A DNA stretch of 64,000 nt. Origin: an uncultured Lachnospiraceae bacterium (GTDB taxonomy: Bacteria; Bacillota; Clostridia; Lachnospirales; Lachnospiraceae). The notes under the pieces were generated by a model. That model was not told where the DNA came from. It saw only the letters and a program-made list of their open reading frames with translations, and ran no database searches. Positions 52,140-60,513 of the stretch are shown here, in pieces; position 1 is the stretch's first letter; every line of letters begins with the position of its first letter. The position numbers and the translations under genes are program-made. The stretch lies in assembly GCA_910578345.1 (NCBI GenBank), contig CAJTRA010000011.1:57803-121802 (forward strand), read 5' to 3'.

Positions 52140-53453
52140 TTAGAAAATCCTTCTGATCGAGAGGATTGGACGATACGTCGCGCTGGACACGATGATACCT
52201 GTCTTAGAAGTTGACGCATGTACAAGCTGTCCATTGCCGGCGTAGATCCCTACATGGCCGGAATAGCATATGATATCACCCGGCTGCGCATTCTCCAGTC
52301 CATTCACTGTCGCGCCTACGCTTCTGTCTGCTGCAGAAGAATGCGGCAGGCTCACGCCGAAGTTATTATACACGCTCATAACAAATCCCGAACAATCCGT
52401 ACCGTTCGTCAGACTGCTTCCGCCATATACGTAAGGATTCCCGACAAACTGCATTGCAAATTTCACAACATCAGAACCGGTACTGCCGGTAGGACTCTGG
52501 TACGTCTTACCGCCGTCCCCTTTCGAACTGCCTGAGGAAGAAGACTTGGAAGATACTTTCTTTCTTGCCGCTTCCTGGGCCGCTTTCCTTGCCGCCTCTT
52601 CTCTCTCCAGTCTCGCCCTCTCTTCTTCGATCGATTCTGCTTTCACAAACTCTGTGGACAAAGTAACATAATCGGTGGAGACATAGCCGTCTCCTTCTTC
52701 GATATTGACCTTAACCCAGCCGTCCAGCTCTTCTGTAACGATCAGTTCGTCTTCGATCGGCACCAGACCCAGTACCGTCTCATCCATACCCGGCTGTTCC
52801 CGCACCTTCAGGGTCGTGGTCGTAACTGTCGCAATCCGTGTTCCTACTTCCTTGGCATAATCGACAGCATCGTCACCTGTCACGCAATACTCGCCTTTGA
52901 CATAGCCTTCTACCGATCCTGAATTGATCTTATACCAGCCGTTCTCTTCCTCGATGAAATTGCCGACGGATTTATCATACAGTTTACCGACAATATTTCC
53001 TTCCTCGCTGGGCAGATCTCTGACATTCACATAATCATGAACCTTCGCTATGACCAAGTTACGGAAACTCTCTTCTTCTTCCGACAAGCCAGTCTTAGCC
53101 GCTTCTCTTAAGTCTCTGGTATATCCTTCACTGACGACTACCGTATCTTCAATCTTCTTGGAGTGAGCGGCGCTGACCTTGTTGTCAGTGCTTGCCAACT
53201 CTGCAAATCCTCCGACCTGTACGCTTCCCACGCTCGTTCCGTCAACTTCTGCCTCCTTGGCGGCATCCTTCTCGGACTCCTCCTGCAGACTGGAAAGCGC
53301 CGTGGACTTCTCTTCATCCTGTAAGGAAAAATCAATGCCCGCCGATGGCAGCACCGAACCGACACTGCCGGTAGCGCTTGCATCAAGCCCCATTCCTGAA
53401 AAAGCTAAAACTGCTGTCATTGCACATGCTGCTATTTTTATATTCTTCTTCAT
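52140..53453 (-). CDS. Secreted SH3-domain NlpC/P60 endopeptidase
   Basis: A 437-aa exported cell-wall hydrolase. A signal peptide (MKKNIKIAACAMTAVLAFSG, cleavage after an AxA-like DASA site) leads, then an acidic region, two bacterial SH3 domains (VNVRDLPSEEGNIVGKLYDK; LKVREQPGMDETVLGLVPIE), a Lys/Ser/Gly-rich linker (about 300-325), and the NlpC/P60 domain. The catalytic cysteine is in NGTDCSGFVMSVY, the first histidine in CYSGHVGIYAG and the final polar residue in QLVHAST. It likely cuts gamma-D-Glu-diamino acid bonds in peptidoglycan. A WalR-type box lies in its promoter region. Confidence 0.95.
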   Translation of the reverse strand: MKKNIKIAACAMTAVLAFSGMGLDASATGSVGSVLPSAGIDFSLQDEEKSTALSSLQEESEKDAAKEAEVDGTSVGSVQVGGFAELASTDNKVSAAHSKKIEDTVVVSEGYTRDLREAAKTGLSEEEESFRNLVIAKVHDYVNVRDLPSEEGNIVGKLYDKSVGNFIEEENGWYKINSGSVEGYVKGEYCVTGDDAVDYAKEVGTRIATVTTTTLKVREQPGMDETVLGLVPIEDELIVTEELDGWVKVNIEEGDGYVSTDYVTLSTEFVKAESIEEERARLEREEAARKAAQEAARKKVSSKSSSSGSSKGDGGKTYQSPTGSTGSDVVKFAMQFVGNPYVYGGSSLTNGTDCSGFVMSVYNNFGVSLPHSSAADRSVGATVNGLENAQPGDIICYSGHVGIYAGNGQLVHASTSKTGIIVSSATYRPILSIRRIF

Positions 53454-53483
53454 AGATCCCTCTTCATGTATTTTATCTCATTT

Positions 53484-53500
53484 GTTACAAAATTGTTACA
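53484..53500 (-). promoter_or_regulatory. WalR (YycF)-type binding site upstream of the NlpC/P60 gene
   Basis: On the minus strand, TGTAAC-AATTT-TGTAAC matches the WalR direct-repeat consensus TGTWAH-N5-TGTWAH at every defined position. It lies about 30 bp before the ATG, near a possible -10 (TAAAAT, about 53471-53476). WalRK controls cell-wall hydrolases in Firmicutes, which fits the gene. Confidence 0.6.
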
Positions 53501-53662
53501 TCTGGGTATAATATATCATCAGAGAAACCATTTGTCAACTACAGCATATTCTAAAAAGAGTCGCATAGATACGCAAGTTCTTGTGTTTTTATGACAAAAC
53601 ACAGAAATTTCACATTTATCACAAATATTAAATTTGTTACAAAATATCTCTGTACCGCGCCG

Positions 53663-54586
53663 TCACAGCGCCTCCTGTGCATTCAGATACTGCTCTGCAG
53701 AAGCCACTGCACAGGCGCCGTCAGCGACCGCCGTAATAATCTGCCTGACCTGTTTTGTGCGGATATCCCCTGCCGCAAAAACACCCGGCACTCTCGTCAC
53801 ACAGTCCTCACCGGCCAGAACATATCCTCTCTCATCACAGGGAATATTTTCCGAAAAAGGCTCGGTGTTCGGATGCATGCCGACCGCTATGAAAACTCCC
53901 TCCACAGATAACTCTTCTTCTGACTGATCTACCGTGCTTCGTAACGTTACCTTTTCCGCCAGGTCAGATCCGCTCACGCTCTTTACTGTTCTGTTCCACA
54001 GAATCTCCACATTCTCACAGGCCATCAGCTTCTTCTGCAGGCTCTTCGCCGCCCGCAGGCTGTCTCTGCGATGGATCAGCCATACTTTCTTACACATCCG
54101 CGCAAGATAGATGGCATCCTCCACCGCCACGTCTCCGCCGCCGACTACCGCCACGCTTCGCCCTCTGAAAAAGGCCCCGTCGCAGGTAGCACAGTAGGAC
54201 ACGCCCTTCCCCTTATATTCCTCTTCTCCCGGTACTCCCAGCGTGGCATGTTCTGCCCCCGCCGCAAGAATCAGTGCCCTTGCCTCATAAATGGTTCCGT
54301 CCGCCGTCTTTACTTGTCTGCTCTGTCCTTTATCCACGACTGCCGTGACCTGCGCCGTCTGAAAAGGCACCCCCAGGTTGTCTGCATGTTCTTTGAACTT
54401 CATGCCCATGTCGAATCCATTGATCCCAGGCATCCCCAGATAGTTATCTACCTCGTAAGTGTTCAAAACCTGTCCGCCGCTCATCGGCTTTGCCTCCAAA
54501 ACTAATAAATCCAGTCCTGCGCGGCTGCCATAGACCGCCGCCGACAATCCTGCCGGCCCTGAACCAATAATGATCAAATCATACAT
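53663..54586 (-). CDS. trxB: Thioredoxin reductase
   Basis: A 307-aa FAD/NADPH flavoenzyme. The FAD-binding fingerprint is IIGSGPAGLSAAVYGSRAG, the redox-active pair SYCATCDGAFF (CxxC), the NADPH site VVGGGDVAVEDAIYLA, and the C-terminal FAD motif GVFAAGDIRTK. The start at 54586 (MYDLIIIGSG) follows AAAGAG; a nine-residue longer frame has no better site. No thioredoxin gene is adjacent. Confidence 0.95.
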   Translation of the reverse strand: MYDLIIIGSGPAGLSAAVYGSRAGLDLLVLEAKPMSGGQVLNTYEVDNYLGMPGINGFDMGMKFKEHADNLGVPFQTAQVTAVVDKGQSRQVKTADGTIYEARALILAAGAEHATLGVPGEEEYKGKGVSYCATCDGAFFRGRSVAVVGGGDVAVEDAIYLARMCKKVWLIHRRDSLRAAKSLQKKLMACENVEILWNRTVKSVSGSDLAEKVTLRSTVDQSEEELSVEGVFIAVGMHPNTEPFSENIPCDERGYVLAGEDCVTRVPGVFAAGDIRTKQVRQIITAVADGACAVASAEQYLNAQEAL

Positions 54587-54673
54587 ACACTCTTTCGTTG
54601 CCCGTTCTGGCAAGATAACCGTTCAGCCATCGGCTTCCTGTTACCCGGCAACTCTCCTTTCACAAAAATCTGC

Positions 54674-54702
54674 TTTTCACTCTGTGGCTTTTACTATATA
54701 AT
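54674..54702 (+). promoter_or_regulatory. Predicted promoter of the SDR gene
   Basis: -35 TTTTCA (54674-54679), 17-bp spacer, -10 TATAAT (54697-54702), leaving a leader of about 100 nt. Confidence 0.5.
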
Positions 54703-54808
54703 AGTTCTAATGAATATCGTAGTATCTGCTTCTCAGGATTTCTTTGAAGCCGCTCACGGTAATAGTATAACACAGATTGGTTCTTTATGAACACATAGAG
54801 GTCATATT

Positions 54809-55552
54809 ATGTTAGAAGAAAAGATCCCTGTCGTTTCCAAATATGCACTCGTCACCGGCGCTTCCCGCGGAATTGGTTCCGAAATCGCGAAAGATCTGGC
54901 GAAAGAAGGTTTCCATCTCTATCTGACCTGCAGACATAACGGCGGTCAGCTGTCTGCTCTGGCTCAATCTCTCACGAAACAGTATGGCGTCTCCTGTTTT
55001 CCCATCGTGGCGGATATGGGAGATCCTTCTGATGTTGACCGCTTATTTTTGCAGATGCCGTCGTTGGACGTACTGGTCAATAACGCCGGCATCTCTTATG
55101 TTGGGCTGCTGCATGAAATGTCTGTCTCTGACTGGCAGGAAATAATGCACACAAACCTGGACGCCGTCTTCTATACCTGCCGGCACGCGATCCCGCTGAT
55201 GCTGCATCGTCACAGCGGAAAAATCATCAATATCTCTTCCGTATGGGGCAATGTGGGAGCCTCCATGGAAGCTGCCTACTCTGCTTCCAAGGGCGGTGTC
55301 AACAGTCTGACCCGCGCACTGGCAAGAGAACTGGCTCCCAGCGGCATACAAGTCAATGCGATCGCCTGCGGCGTGATCGACACGGATATGAACAAATGCT
55401 TTTCGGCAGAAGAAATGGAAGCGCTGCGGCAGGAAATCCCTGCTGACCGTATTGGTCAAGCATCGGAAGTAGCGCAGATGGTAGCTTCTCTCCTCCATGC
55501 ACCCGATTACTTGACTGGTCAGGTCATTGGATTGGACGGGGGCTGGATGTAG
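54809..55552 (+). CDS. Short-chain dehydrogenase/reductase (FabG-like)
   Basis: A 247-aa NAD(P)-dependent oxidoreductase. The cofactor motif is VTGASRGIGSEIA, the structural NNAG motif is VLVNNAGISYVG, and the catalytic Ser, Tyr and Lys fall in NISSVWGNVG and AAYSASKGGVNSL. The C-terminal GQVIGLDGGWM is typical of FabG/3-oxoacyl-ACP reductase relatives. No fatty-acid synthesis genes are adjacent, so the substrate is open. AGAGGTC lies before the ATG. Confidence 0.93.
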   Translation: MLEEKIPVVSKYALVTGASRGIGSEIAKDLAKEGFHLYLTCRHNGGQLSALAQSLTKQYGVSCFPIVADMGDPSDVDRLFLQMPSLDVLVNNAGISYVGLLHEMSVSDWQEIMHTNLDAVFYTCRHAIPLMLHRHSGKIINISSVWGNVGASMEAAYSASKGGVNSLTRALARELAPSGIQVNAIACGVIDTDMNKCFSAEEMEALRQEIPADRIGQASEVAQMVASLLHAPDYLTGQVIGLDGGWM

Positions 55553-55622
55553 CAGCGTGAGAAGAACATTAAGAAACTCTAAGGCAGCAAAGAACGCAGC
55601 CTAAAAGTTACTAAATGTTCCA

Positions 55623-55649
55623 GAGAATGCCTAAAATACGGGCATTCTC
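55623..55649. repeat. Hairpin upstream of lacI, shared arms with the one downstream
   Basis: GAGAATGCC (55623-55631) and GGCATTCTC (55641-55649), perfect nine-base arms and a nine-base loop, about 70 bp after the SDR stop. No T run on either strand. Confidence 0.7.
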
Positions 55650-55747
55650 CCAGACAATCCTGCTTGTCTTGTGATTTGAGATTCCGCAGAACGGAATCAT
55701 GGGAAGGTTAGCGTGATTAATATACGAAACGCAGAAACGGAGTTAAA

Positions 55748-56731
55748 ATGTCTGTTACTACAAAGGAAATCGCAGAAATCTGCAATGTCTCAAGAACAAC
55801 CGTGACCCGCGCTCTCTACGGCAAGGGGCGGATCAGCGAAGAAACCAAAAAGTATATTCTGGACACCGCTGACAGATTAGGGTATCAGCCTGATCTGCTG
55901 GCACGCAGCCTGGTCAAGGGACGATCCATGACAATCGGCGTCGTCCTCTGCGACCTGAAAAACATGTACTTTCCCAAGGTGATCGATGCCATGGAAAAGA
56001 TTGCCCGCGAACACGAATATATCCTGAATATTACCCTGCATGACAACAATGCCGAGACAGAAAAAAATATCATCAGACAACTCGCCGGACATAGAATTGA
56101 CGGCCTGATCCTTGACCTTGCAAGCGATGTCGATTCCGATTATTCTTATTTAAAAGACTACTCCTTCCCGGTTATCATCATTGGCGGAAAGAAAATGGAA
56201 GAGTACCCCTATGTAGGTAACAACGAATTTGAAGCCGCCAAATATGCTGCCAATAAGATTGCGGAATATCATTACGAATCGTTATACTTTGTCTTTCCAG
56301 AATTAAACGGCAAAGATCAGAATTCTTTCGGCGGCCACAGGCAACGCCTGAAAGGCGCCAAAAGCGCTGCCGAGACACAAAAGTTACAGTTCGATGTGCT
56401 CGGATCTGACGACTATGTACCAAAGGCCGTCTCGATCGTCAAAAGTACAAAGAAAAAGACCGCCTTTCTCTGTTCCGGCGATCTGTATGCGGGATATATC
56501 ATGATGGAAATGGCTGAACATGGATTGACCGCCGGAGTCGATTATGGAATCATGGGATTCGATCATTTGGATCTCATGGGGATGTTTCCCCGCAAACTGA
56601 CCACCATTGAAAACAATATCCCTTCGGTCGGTACGCGGTCCATAGAACTGCTGTTAGATCTCATTGCCAAAAAGAAAGTCGAAAAAACCATTTATATCCC
56701 CCACTCTTTTATCGAGGGAGAAACTCTGTAG
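55748..56731 (+). CDS. LacI-family transcriptional regulator
   Basis: A 327-aa repressor. The N-terminal HTH reads TTKEIAEICNVSRTTVTRAL with the hinge helix PDLLARSLVKGR. The periplasmic-binding-protein-like effector domain follows (TIGVVLCDLKNMYFPKVIDA; DYGIMGFDHLDLMGMFPR). GGAGTTAAA precedes the ATG. It is convergent with the GH51 gene and likely controls the arabinoside operon, whose promoter contains a LacI-type palindrome at 61956-61971. Flanking hairpins on both sides share arms. Confidence 0.94.
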   Translation: MSVTTKEIAEICNVSRTTVTRALYGKGRISEETKKYILDTADRLGYQPDLLARSLVKGRSMTIGVVLCDLKNMYFPKVIDAMEKIAREHEYILNITLHDNNAETEKNIIRQLAGHRIDGLILDLASDVDSDYSYLKDYSFPVIIIGGKKMEEYPYVGNNEFEAAKYAANKIAEYHYESLYFVFPELNGKDQNSFGGHRQRLKGAKSAAETQKLQFDVLGSDDYVPKAVSIVKSTKKKTAFLCSGDLYAGYIMMEMAEHGLTAGVDYGIMGFDHLDLMGMFPRKLTTIENNIPSVGTRSIELLLDLIAKKKVEKTIYIPHSFIEGETL

Positions 56732-56755
56732 ATCCCCTTATGGCTGTCTCACACC

Positions 56756-56791
56756 GGAGAATGCCAGGAGCAAAAATCCATGGCATTCTCC
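56756..56791. terminator. Long hairpin between lacI and the GH51 gene
   Basis: GGAGAATGCCA (56756-56766) and TGGCATTCTCC (56781-56791), perfect eleven-base arms with a fourteen-base loop. It lies 25 bp after the lacI stop and 30 bp after the GH51 stop on the other strand, so it could end both transcripts, but neither strand has a T run. The arms contain the same nine bases as the hairpin at 55623-55649. Confidence 0.55.
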
Positions 56792-56820
56792 GCCTGAGTA
56801 AGCTTTCTCTTCCTCAAGAA

Positions 56821-58353
56821 TTATTCACAGATCCTATACCTGAGCACATTCCAGGAATGCGGTTTTAGGATCTCGTTGATCTTCCCCGCCTCCGGCGCAT
56901 TTACAGATACTGCTTTCGGGACGACCCTATACTCGTCCGAGAACGTGTTTTTATCTTCCATATTATCAGAATACAGCTCTAGCCTTTCCAACGCTTCCAG
57001 GTTCCCAAAAGAAGTGAAATCCACCTGCAGTTCCACTTCCTCTTCTCTGTCCAGATTGGCACACAGAAGAACGATTTCTTCCCGTTCTGGCTGATATACA
57101 CAGGCCGTCTGCAGAGCATCATGTTCTCCATAATGATCTGTCGTAAGCGTGGGCATTTCTTCCACCGAGGCTTTCAGACAATACCCCTCTGCGGCATATT
57201 TTGCCGCTTCCTGAAAGGGATAGAAGACAGACTGTCGGATCGCCCTGCCCTGTGGATCTGTGGAGATCATACCCCCTTCATTGACCAAAAGAGACTGGCA
57301 GGCCAGTTTCACTCTGTCGCTGTGCTCAAGCAGGACACACAGAAATCCTCCATAGATCACTGCGTCATATTGAGAATACTCTGCAAATCCATACTCCTGA
57401 GACACTATCCCCGGATCGGCTGCGCTTAAAGTGACAAGTCCCCACTCGTCGAAGGAAAGAAGAATCTCCTTATCGCTGTGCCTTTTTCCCTTTACAAAAT
57501 CACAGGCACTGGTGATTGTCCGAATAAAAGATCTCATGTTTGTGAAGAAATAAGGCACATCACGGATCGTATTGCCGTGCTCATATACTTGTCTTTTCTC
57601 AGGATGGTAATTATAGTAACGGTGAATAGACAGATAATCGATATAATCATAAGCTTCCTCCAGCACGATCCTATCCCAGTCCCCATAAGTCTTATGACCG
57701 ATCTCATTGGTACAACTGCCGCACGCGATCACTTTGACATTGGGATCCATCCACTTGGCAATCTTGGCCGACTCTTTCAAGATTCTTGCATACTCGTGCG
57801 GTGTACGCATACAAATCTGCCACTCCCCGTCCATCTCATTCCCAAGACAATAATATTTAATATGGTAGGGATCCTCATGCCCATTCTTCCGTCTAAGATC
57901 GCTCCACTGCGTCCCCTTCTCCACATTACAGTATTCCAATAGTTCCCCCGCATCCTTCGGCGTCCCGGTTCCCAAATTTGCCGCAAGCAACGGTTCTATT
58001 CCCAGCTTCTTTATATAAGGAATAAACTCATCTATTCCTACCTGGTTATTCTCGATCACACCCCATGCCAGCTCCTTCCGTCTCGGCCTGTTTTCCCGTT
58101 CTCCGATCCCATCCTTCCAGTCGTACCCAGACACGAAGTTTCCGCCAGGATATCGAATGGTTCTTACCCCCAATTCCTGGATCAACTCTTTCACATCTTC
58201 CCGAAACCCCTCTTCATCCGCACGACTGCATTCCGGTTCGTAGATTCCTCCATACATGCATTTGCCAATATGCTCTACAAACGATCCAAACAGAGCAGGT
58301 TCCACGAAACCTATCTGATAATGCCTGTCGTAGATCATAGCTGCCTTTTTCAT
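56821..58353 (-). CDS. Alpha-L-arabinofuranosidase, GH51 (intracellular)
   Basis: A 510-aa glycoside hydrolase without a signal peptide, so it acts on imported oligosaccharides. The N-terminus (GSFVEHIGKCMYGGIYEPE) and VRTIRYPGGNFVSGYDWKDG are GH51 marks. The acid/base glutamate is in CLGNEMDGEWQ and the nucleophile in LLSFDEWGLV. The C-terminal beta-sandwich is present. It removes arabinofuranose from arabinan or arabinoxylan fragments. GGGAGGAAC precedes the ATG. It is last in the transport operon. Confidence 0.96.
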   Translation of the reverse strand: MKKAAMIYDRHYQIGFVEPALFGSFVEHIGKCMYGGIYEPECSRADEEGFREDVKELIQELGVRTIRYPGGNFVSGYDWKDGIGERENRPRRKELAWGVIENNQVGIDEFIPYIKKLGIEPLLAANLGTGTPKDAGELLEYCNVEKGTQWSDLRRKNGHEDPYHIKYYCLGNEMDGEWQICMRTPHEYARILKESAKIAKWMDPNVKVIACGSCTNEIGHKTYGDWDRIVLEEAYDYIDYLSIHRYYNYHPEKRQVYEHGNTIRDVPYFFTNMRSFIRTITSACDFVKGKRHSDKEILLSFDEWGLVTLSAADPGIVSQEYGFAEYSQYDAVIYGGFLCVLLEHSDRVKLACQSLLVNEGGMISTDPQGRAIRQSVFYPFQEAAKYAAEGYCLKASVEEMPTLTTDHYGEHDALQTACVYQPEREEIVLLCANLDREEEVELQVDFTSFGNLEALERLELYSDNMEDKNTFSDEYRVVPKAVSVNAPEAGKINEILKPHSWNVLRYRICE

Positions 58354-58412
58354 TCTACTGTTCCTCCCTTTCTCTTATTCTGTAAGCTCATAACCATAAA
58401 CCGCCAACCGGT

Positions 58413-59240
58413 CTACCCCTTTATTCCCGTGCTCACCTGTCCTTCAACAAAATATCTCTGCCCGAAAATATATAAGAGCAGCATCGGAACCAGCGAAAAT
58501 GCCGCACATAGAAATGCCGGTCCATACTCCGTTGTATGTGTTCCGATAAACATTGCCAGTCCGTTGGCAAGCGTACGCATTCTGGAACTGCTCGCTACGA
58601 TCATCGGCCACAGCAAGTCATTCCAACAATTGTTGATACTCAATACAAAGATTGTAATGCACGTAGGCTTAATGAGCGGCAGCATGACTTTCCAAAATAT
58701 TGCAAATTCACTGCAGCCATCCATTCTCGCCGCTTCCTGCAATTCCCCCGGCAGACCGTCGAAAGATGCCCTTGCCAAAAAGATCCACTGCGCTGAGGCA
58801 ATCTTCGGTATGATCAGCCCCGCATAAGAATTCAGCCATCCCAGATAATGAACCTCAACATACAACGGTATCATGATCACCTGAAAAGGGATCATCATGG
58901 TAGCAAGAAATAGAAGAAAGAGGACATTTTTAAACTTAAACTGCAGCCGCGAAAATGCATATCCGGCAAGGGCATTTACCAAAACAGCCGGAATCGACGT
59001 GCCAAACGCATACACAAGAGAATTTACCGTATATGCCACAATATCGATCCTTGCTTTCACTGTATGCCAATTACTCATCGTAACCGTCTTTGGAAAGAAC
59101 GTCGGCGGCCAGGATATAATATCCTTTTCCAATTTAAAGCCACTGAAAACAAGCCAGAAGATCGGAAGTAGAATTAACATTGCCAAAAAGCTCAACAAGA
59201 TCTTGACCGGCAGCTCTGCCATCCATTTTCTTCTCTTCAT
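58413..59240 (-). CDS. Carbohydrate ABC transporter permease, MalG/AraQ-like
   Basis: A 275-aa membrane protein with six helices. The EAA coupling loop reads LQEAARMDGCSEFAIFWKVM with the downstream LPLIKP. The C-terminus ends GRYFVEG-like (GQRYFVEGQVSTGIKG), typical of MalG-type subunits. Its ATG overlaps the stop of a 49-codon ORF created by a local duplication, and a good GAGGTG site precedes it. It pairs with the permease at 59480-60376. Confidence 0.94.
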   Translation of the reverse strand: MKRRKWMAELPVKILLSFLAMLILLPIFWLVFSGFKLEKDIISWPPTFFPKTVTMSNWHTVKARIDIVAYTVNSLVYAFGTSIPAVLVNALAGYAFSRLQFKFKNVLFLLFLATMMIPFQVIMIPLYVEVHYLGWLNSYAGLIIPKIASAQWIFLARASFDGLPGELQEAARMDGCSEFAIFWKVMLPLIKPTCITIFVLSINNCWNDLLWPMIVASSSRMRTLANGLAMFIGTHTTEYGPAFLCAAFSLVPMLLLYIFGQRYFVEGQVSTGIKG

Positions 59241-59397
59241 ACTTGCACCTCATGTCTTTCCAAACACAAACGTTCTGTGAAAAGTACGGTGCAAGTATTC
59301 AGTACATGCACACACGCAAGCGTGGCGCGTGTACGCTCAGCGCAGCAAATGCGCAGAGCTGTTGCCATAGGTATTCTTCTCTTCATACCTGCACCTC
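59228..59397. repeat. 24-bp direct duplication enclosing 122 bp, between the two permease genes
   Basis: Copies at 59228-59251 and 59374-59397 are identical except for one base. Each contains the Shine-Dalgarno and first codons of the downstream permease (minus strand GAGGTGCA, ATGAAGAGAAGAA). The 122 bp between them are GC-rich with nested inverted repeats (around CACACGCAAGCGTGGCGCGTG), unlike the surroundings. It looks like an insertion with target duplication. Confidence 0.75.
59237..59386 (-). CDS. 49-codon ORF upstream of and overlapping the MalG-like permease start
   Basis: Minus strand, with GGAGGTGCAGGT directly before the ATG at 59386. The first four codons (MKRR) copy the permease start. 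The rest is translated from the inserted 122 bp (IPMATALRICCAERTR, then ATLACVHVLNTC). Its TGA overlaps the permease ATG as ATGA. It may be translated and couple translation to the permease, or act as a decoy start. No function is expected for the peptide. Confidence 0.35.
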   Translation of the reverse strand: MKRRIPMATALRICCAERTRATLACVHVLNTCTVLFTERLCLERHEVQV

Positions 59398-59479
59398 CAT
59401 CTTAATCCTGACACAAACACCCATGAAATTTCCTCCCTCATTCCGGCTTCTGAAATTATTTCTCTGCTGTCATAACGAT

Positions 59480-60376
59480 TCACGATGTTTTCCGCATAAC
59501 ATATTGCTGCAGCATGATAATGACCAGGATCAACAGAAACAGAATCTCCGAAACTGCTGTTGCATACCCCATATTATGATTTTTCGTAAACGCTTCCTGA
59601 TAAATATAGAGCACCATCGCATTCGTTGACTTGTTGGGTCCACCGTTCGTCAAAGTATAGATAATGTCAAACACCTGCAGTGACCCGATGATCCTGGTCA
59701 TCACCAGAAACCACACAGACGGCATGATCTCCGGCAAAGTGATCGAAAAGAACTGTCTGATCCTGCCTGCCCCGTCTAACTGCGCCGCCTCAAAATAATC
59801 TTTTGAAACATTCTGGATTGCCGCAACCAGGATGATCGTAGAAATACCAAAACTTCTCCAAATAGAAATGGCAATGACCGTATAGAGCGCCGTTTCTGGA
59901 TTGTTTAAAAGATTCACCTTGCCCAGACCACATCTCTGGATCCAATAGGTAAATAAACCTACATTAGAATGCAGAAGCATCTGCCATAAAATGCCCACGG
60001 TTACCGCTGACGTTATGACTGGAAGGAAATAAATACTTCTGATCAATCGGTTAAATAAGTGATTCCTGGCGATCAGCGCAGACAATGTGATTCCAACGAT
60101 CATTTGCAGCGGTGTCTCGATCAGAGAATATTTCACCGTCACCCAGAAACTGTTTCGAAACTGCCTGTCCTGAAATGCCTTTCTGTAATTGTCAATCCCA
60201 ACAAACTCTGCCAGTCTGAAATCCACGCCCATTTTCAGCAGACTGATCACAAAAGAGGCGATCAGCGGAAGGATGCAAAATACCAGCAACAGTATTCCTG
60301 CCGGCGCAAGAAACAAATATGCCGCATGTTCCGGTTTATTCCAATACGCCTTTATTCTTCTAAATCTCATTCCCAT
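59480..60376 (-). CDS. Carbohydrate ABC transporter permease, MalF/AraP-like
   Basis: A 298-aa membrane protein with six helices. The EAA loop reads FEAAQLDGAGRIRQFFSITL followed by PEIMP. The N-terminal helix (AYLFLAPAGILLLVFCILPL) and the GPNKSTNAMVLYIYQEAF end are typical of MalF-like sugar permeases. The start at 60376 (MGMRFRRIK) is set by GGAAGG six bases upstream. It sits between the binding protein and the MalG-like permease. Confidence 0.94.
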   Translation of the reverse strand: MGMRFRRIKAYWNKPEHAAYLFLAPAGILLLVFCILPLIASFVISLLKMGVDFRLAEFVGIDNYRKAFQDRQFRNSFWVTVKYSLIETPLQMIVGITLSALIARNHLFNRLIRSIYFLPVITSAVTVGILWQMLLHSNVGLFTYWIQRCGLGKVNLLNNPETALYTVIAISIWRSFGISTIILVAAIQNVSKDYFEAAQLDGAGRIRQFFSITLPEIMPSVWFLVMTRIIGSLQVFDIIYTLTNGGPNKSTNAMVLYIYQEAFTKNHNMGYATAVSEILFLLILVIIMLQQYVMRKTS

Positions 60377-60422
60377 ACCATCCCTTCCCAAACAGCATAC
60401 GCATCACGATCTCCATTCTATC

Positions 60423-60488
60423 ATTAACGACATCAGAAATTGTGCTTTTGGTTCTGCAAAACCTTCCGCTTTTACCCGTTAACCATAT
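60423..60488. repeat. Partial relative of the etf intergenic element, between the binding-protein and MalF-like genes
   Basis: ATTAACGACATCAGAAAT (60423-60440) matches AGTTAACGACATTAGAAAT at the left end of the 41207-41309 element, and CTGCAAAA follows at a similar distance. Its right part (CCGTTAAC, about 60477-60484) is a shorter inverted end. Confidence 0.5.
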
Positions 60489-60513
60489 TTGACCAACATA
60501 GTCAAAAGATGCC

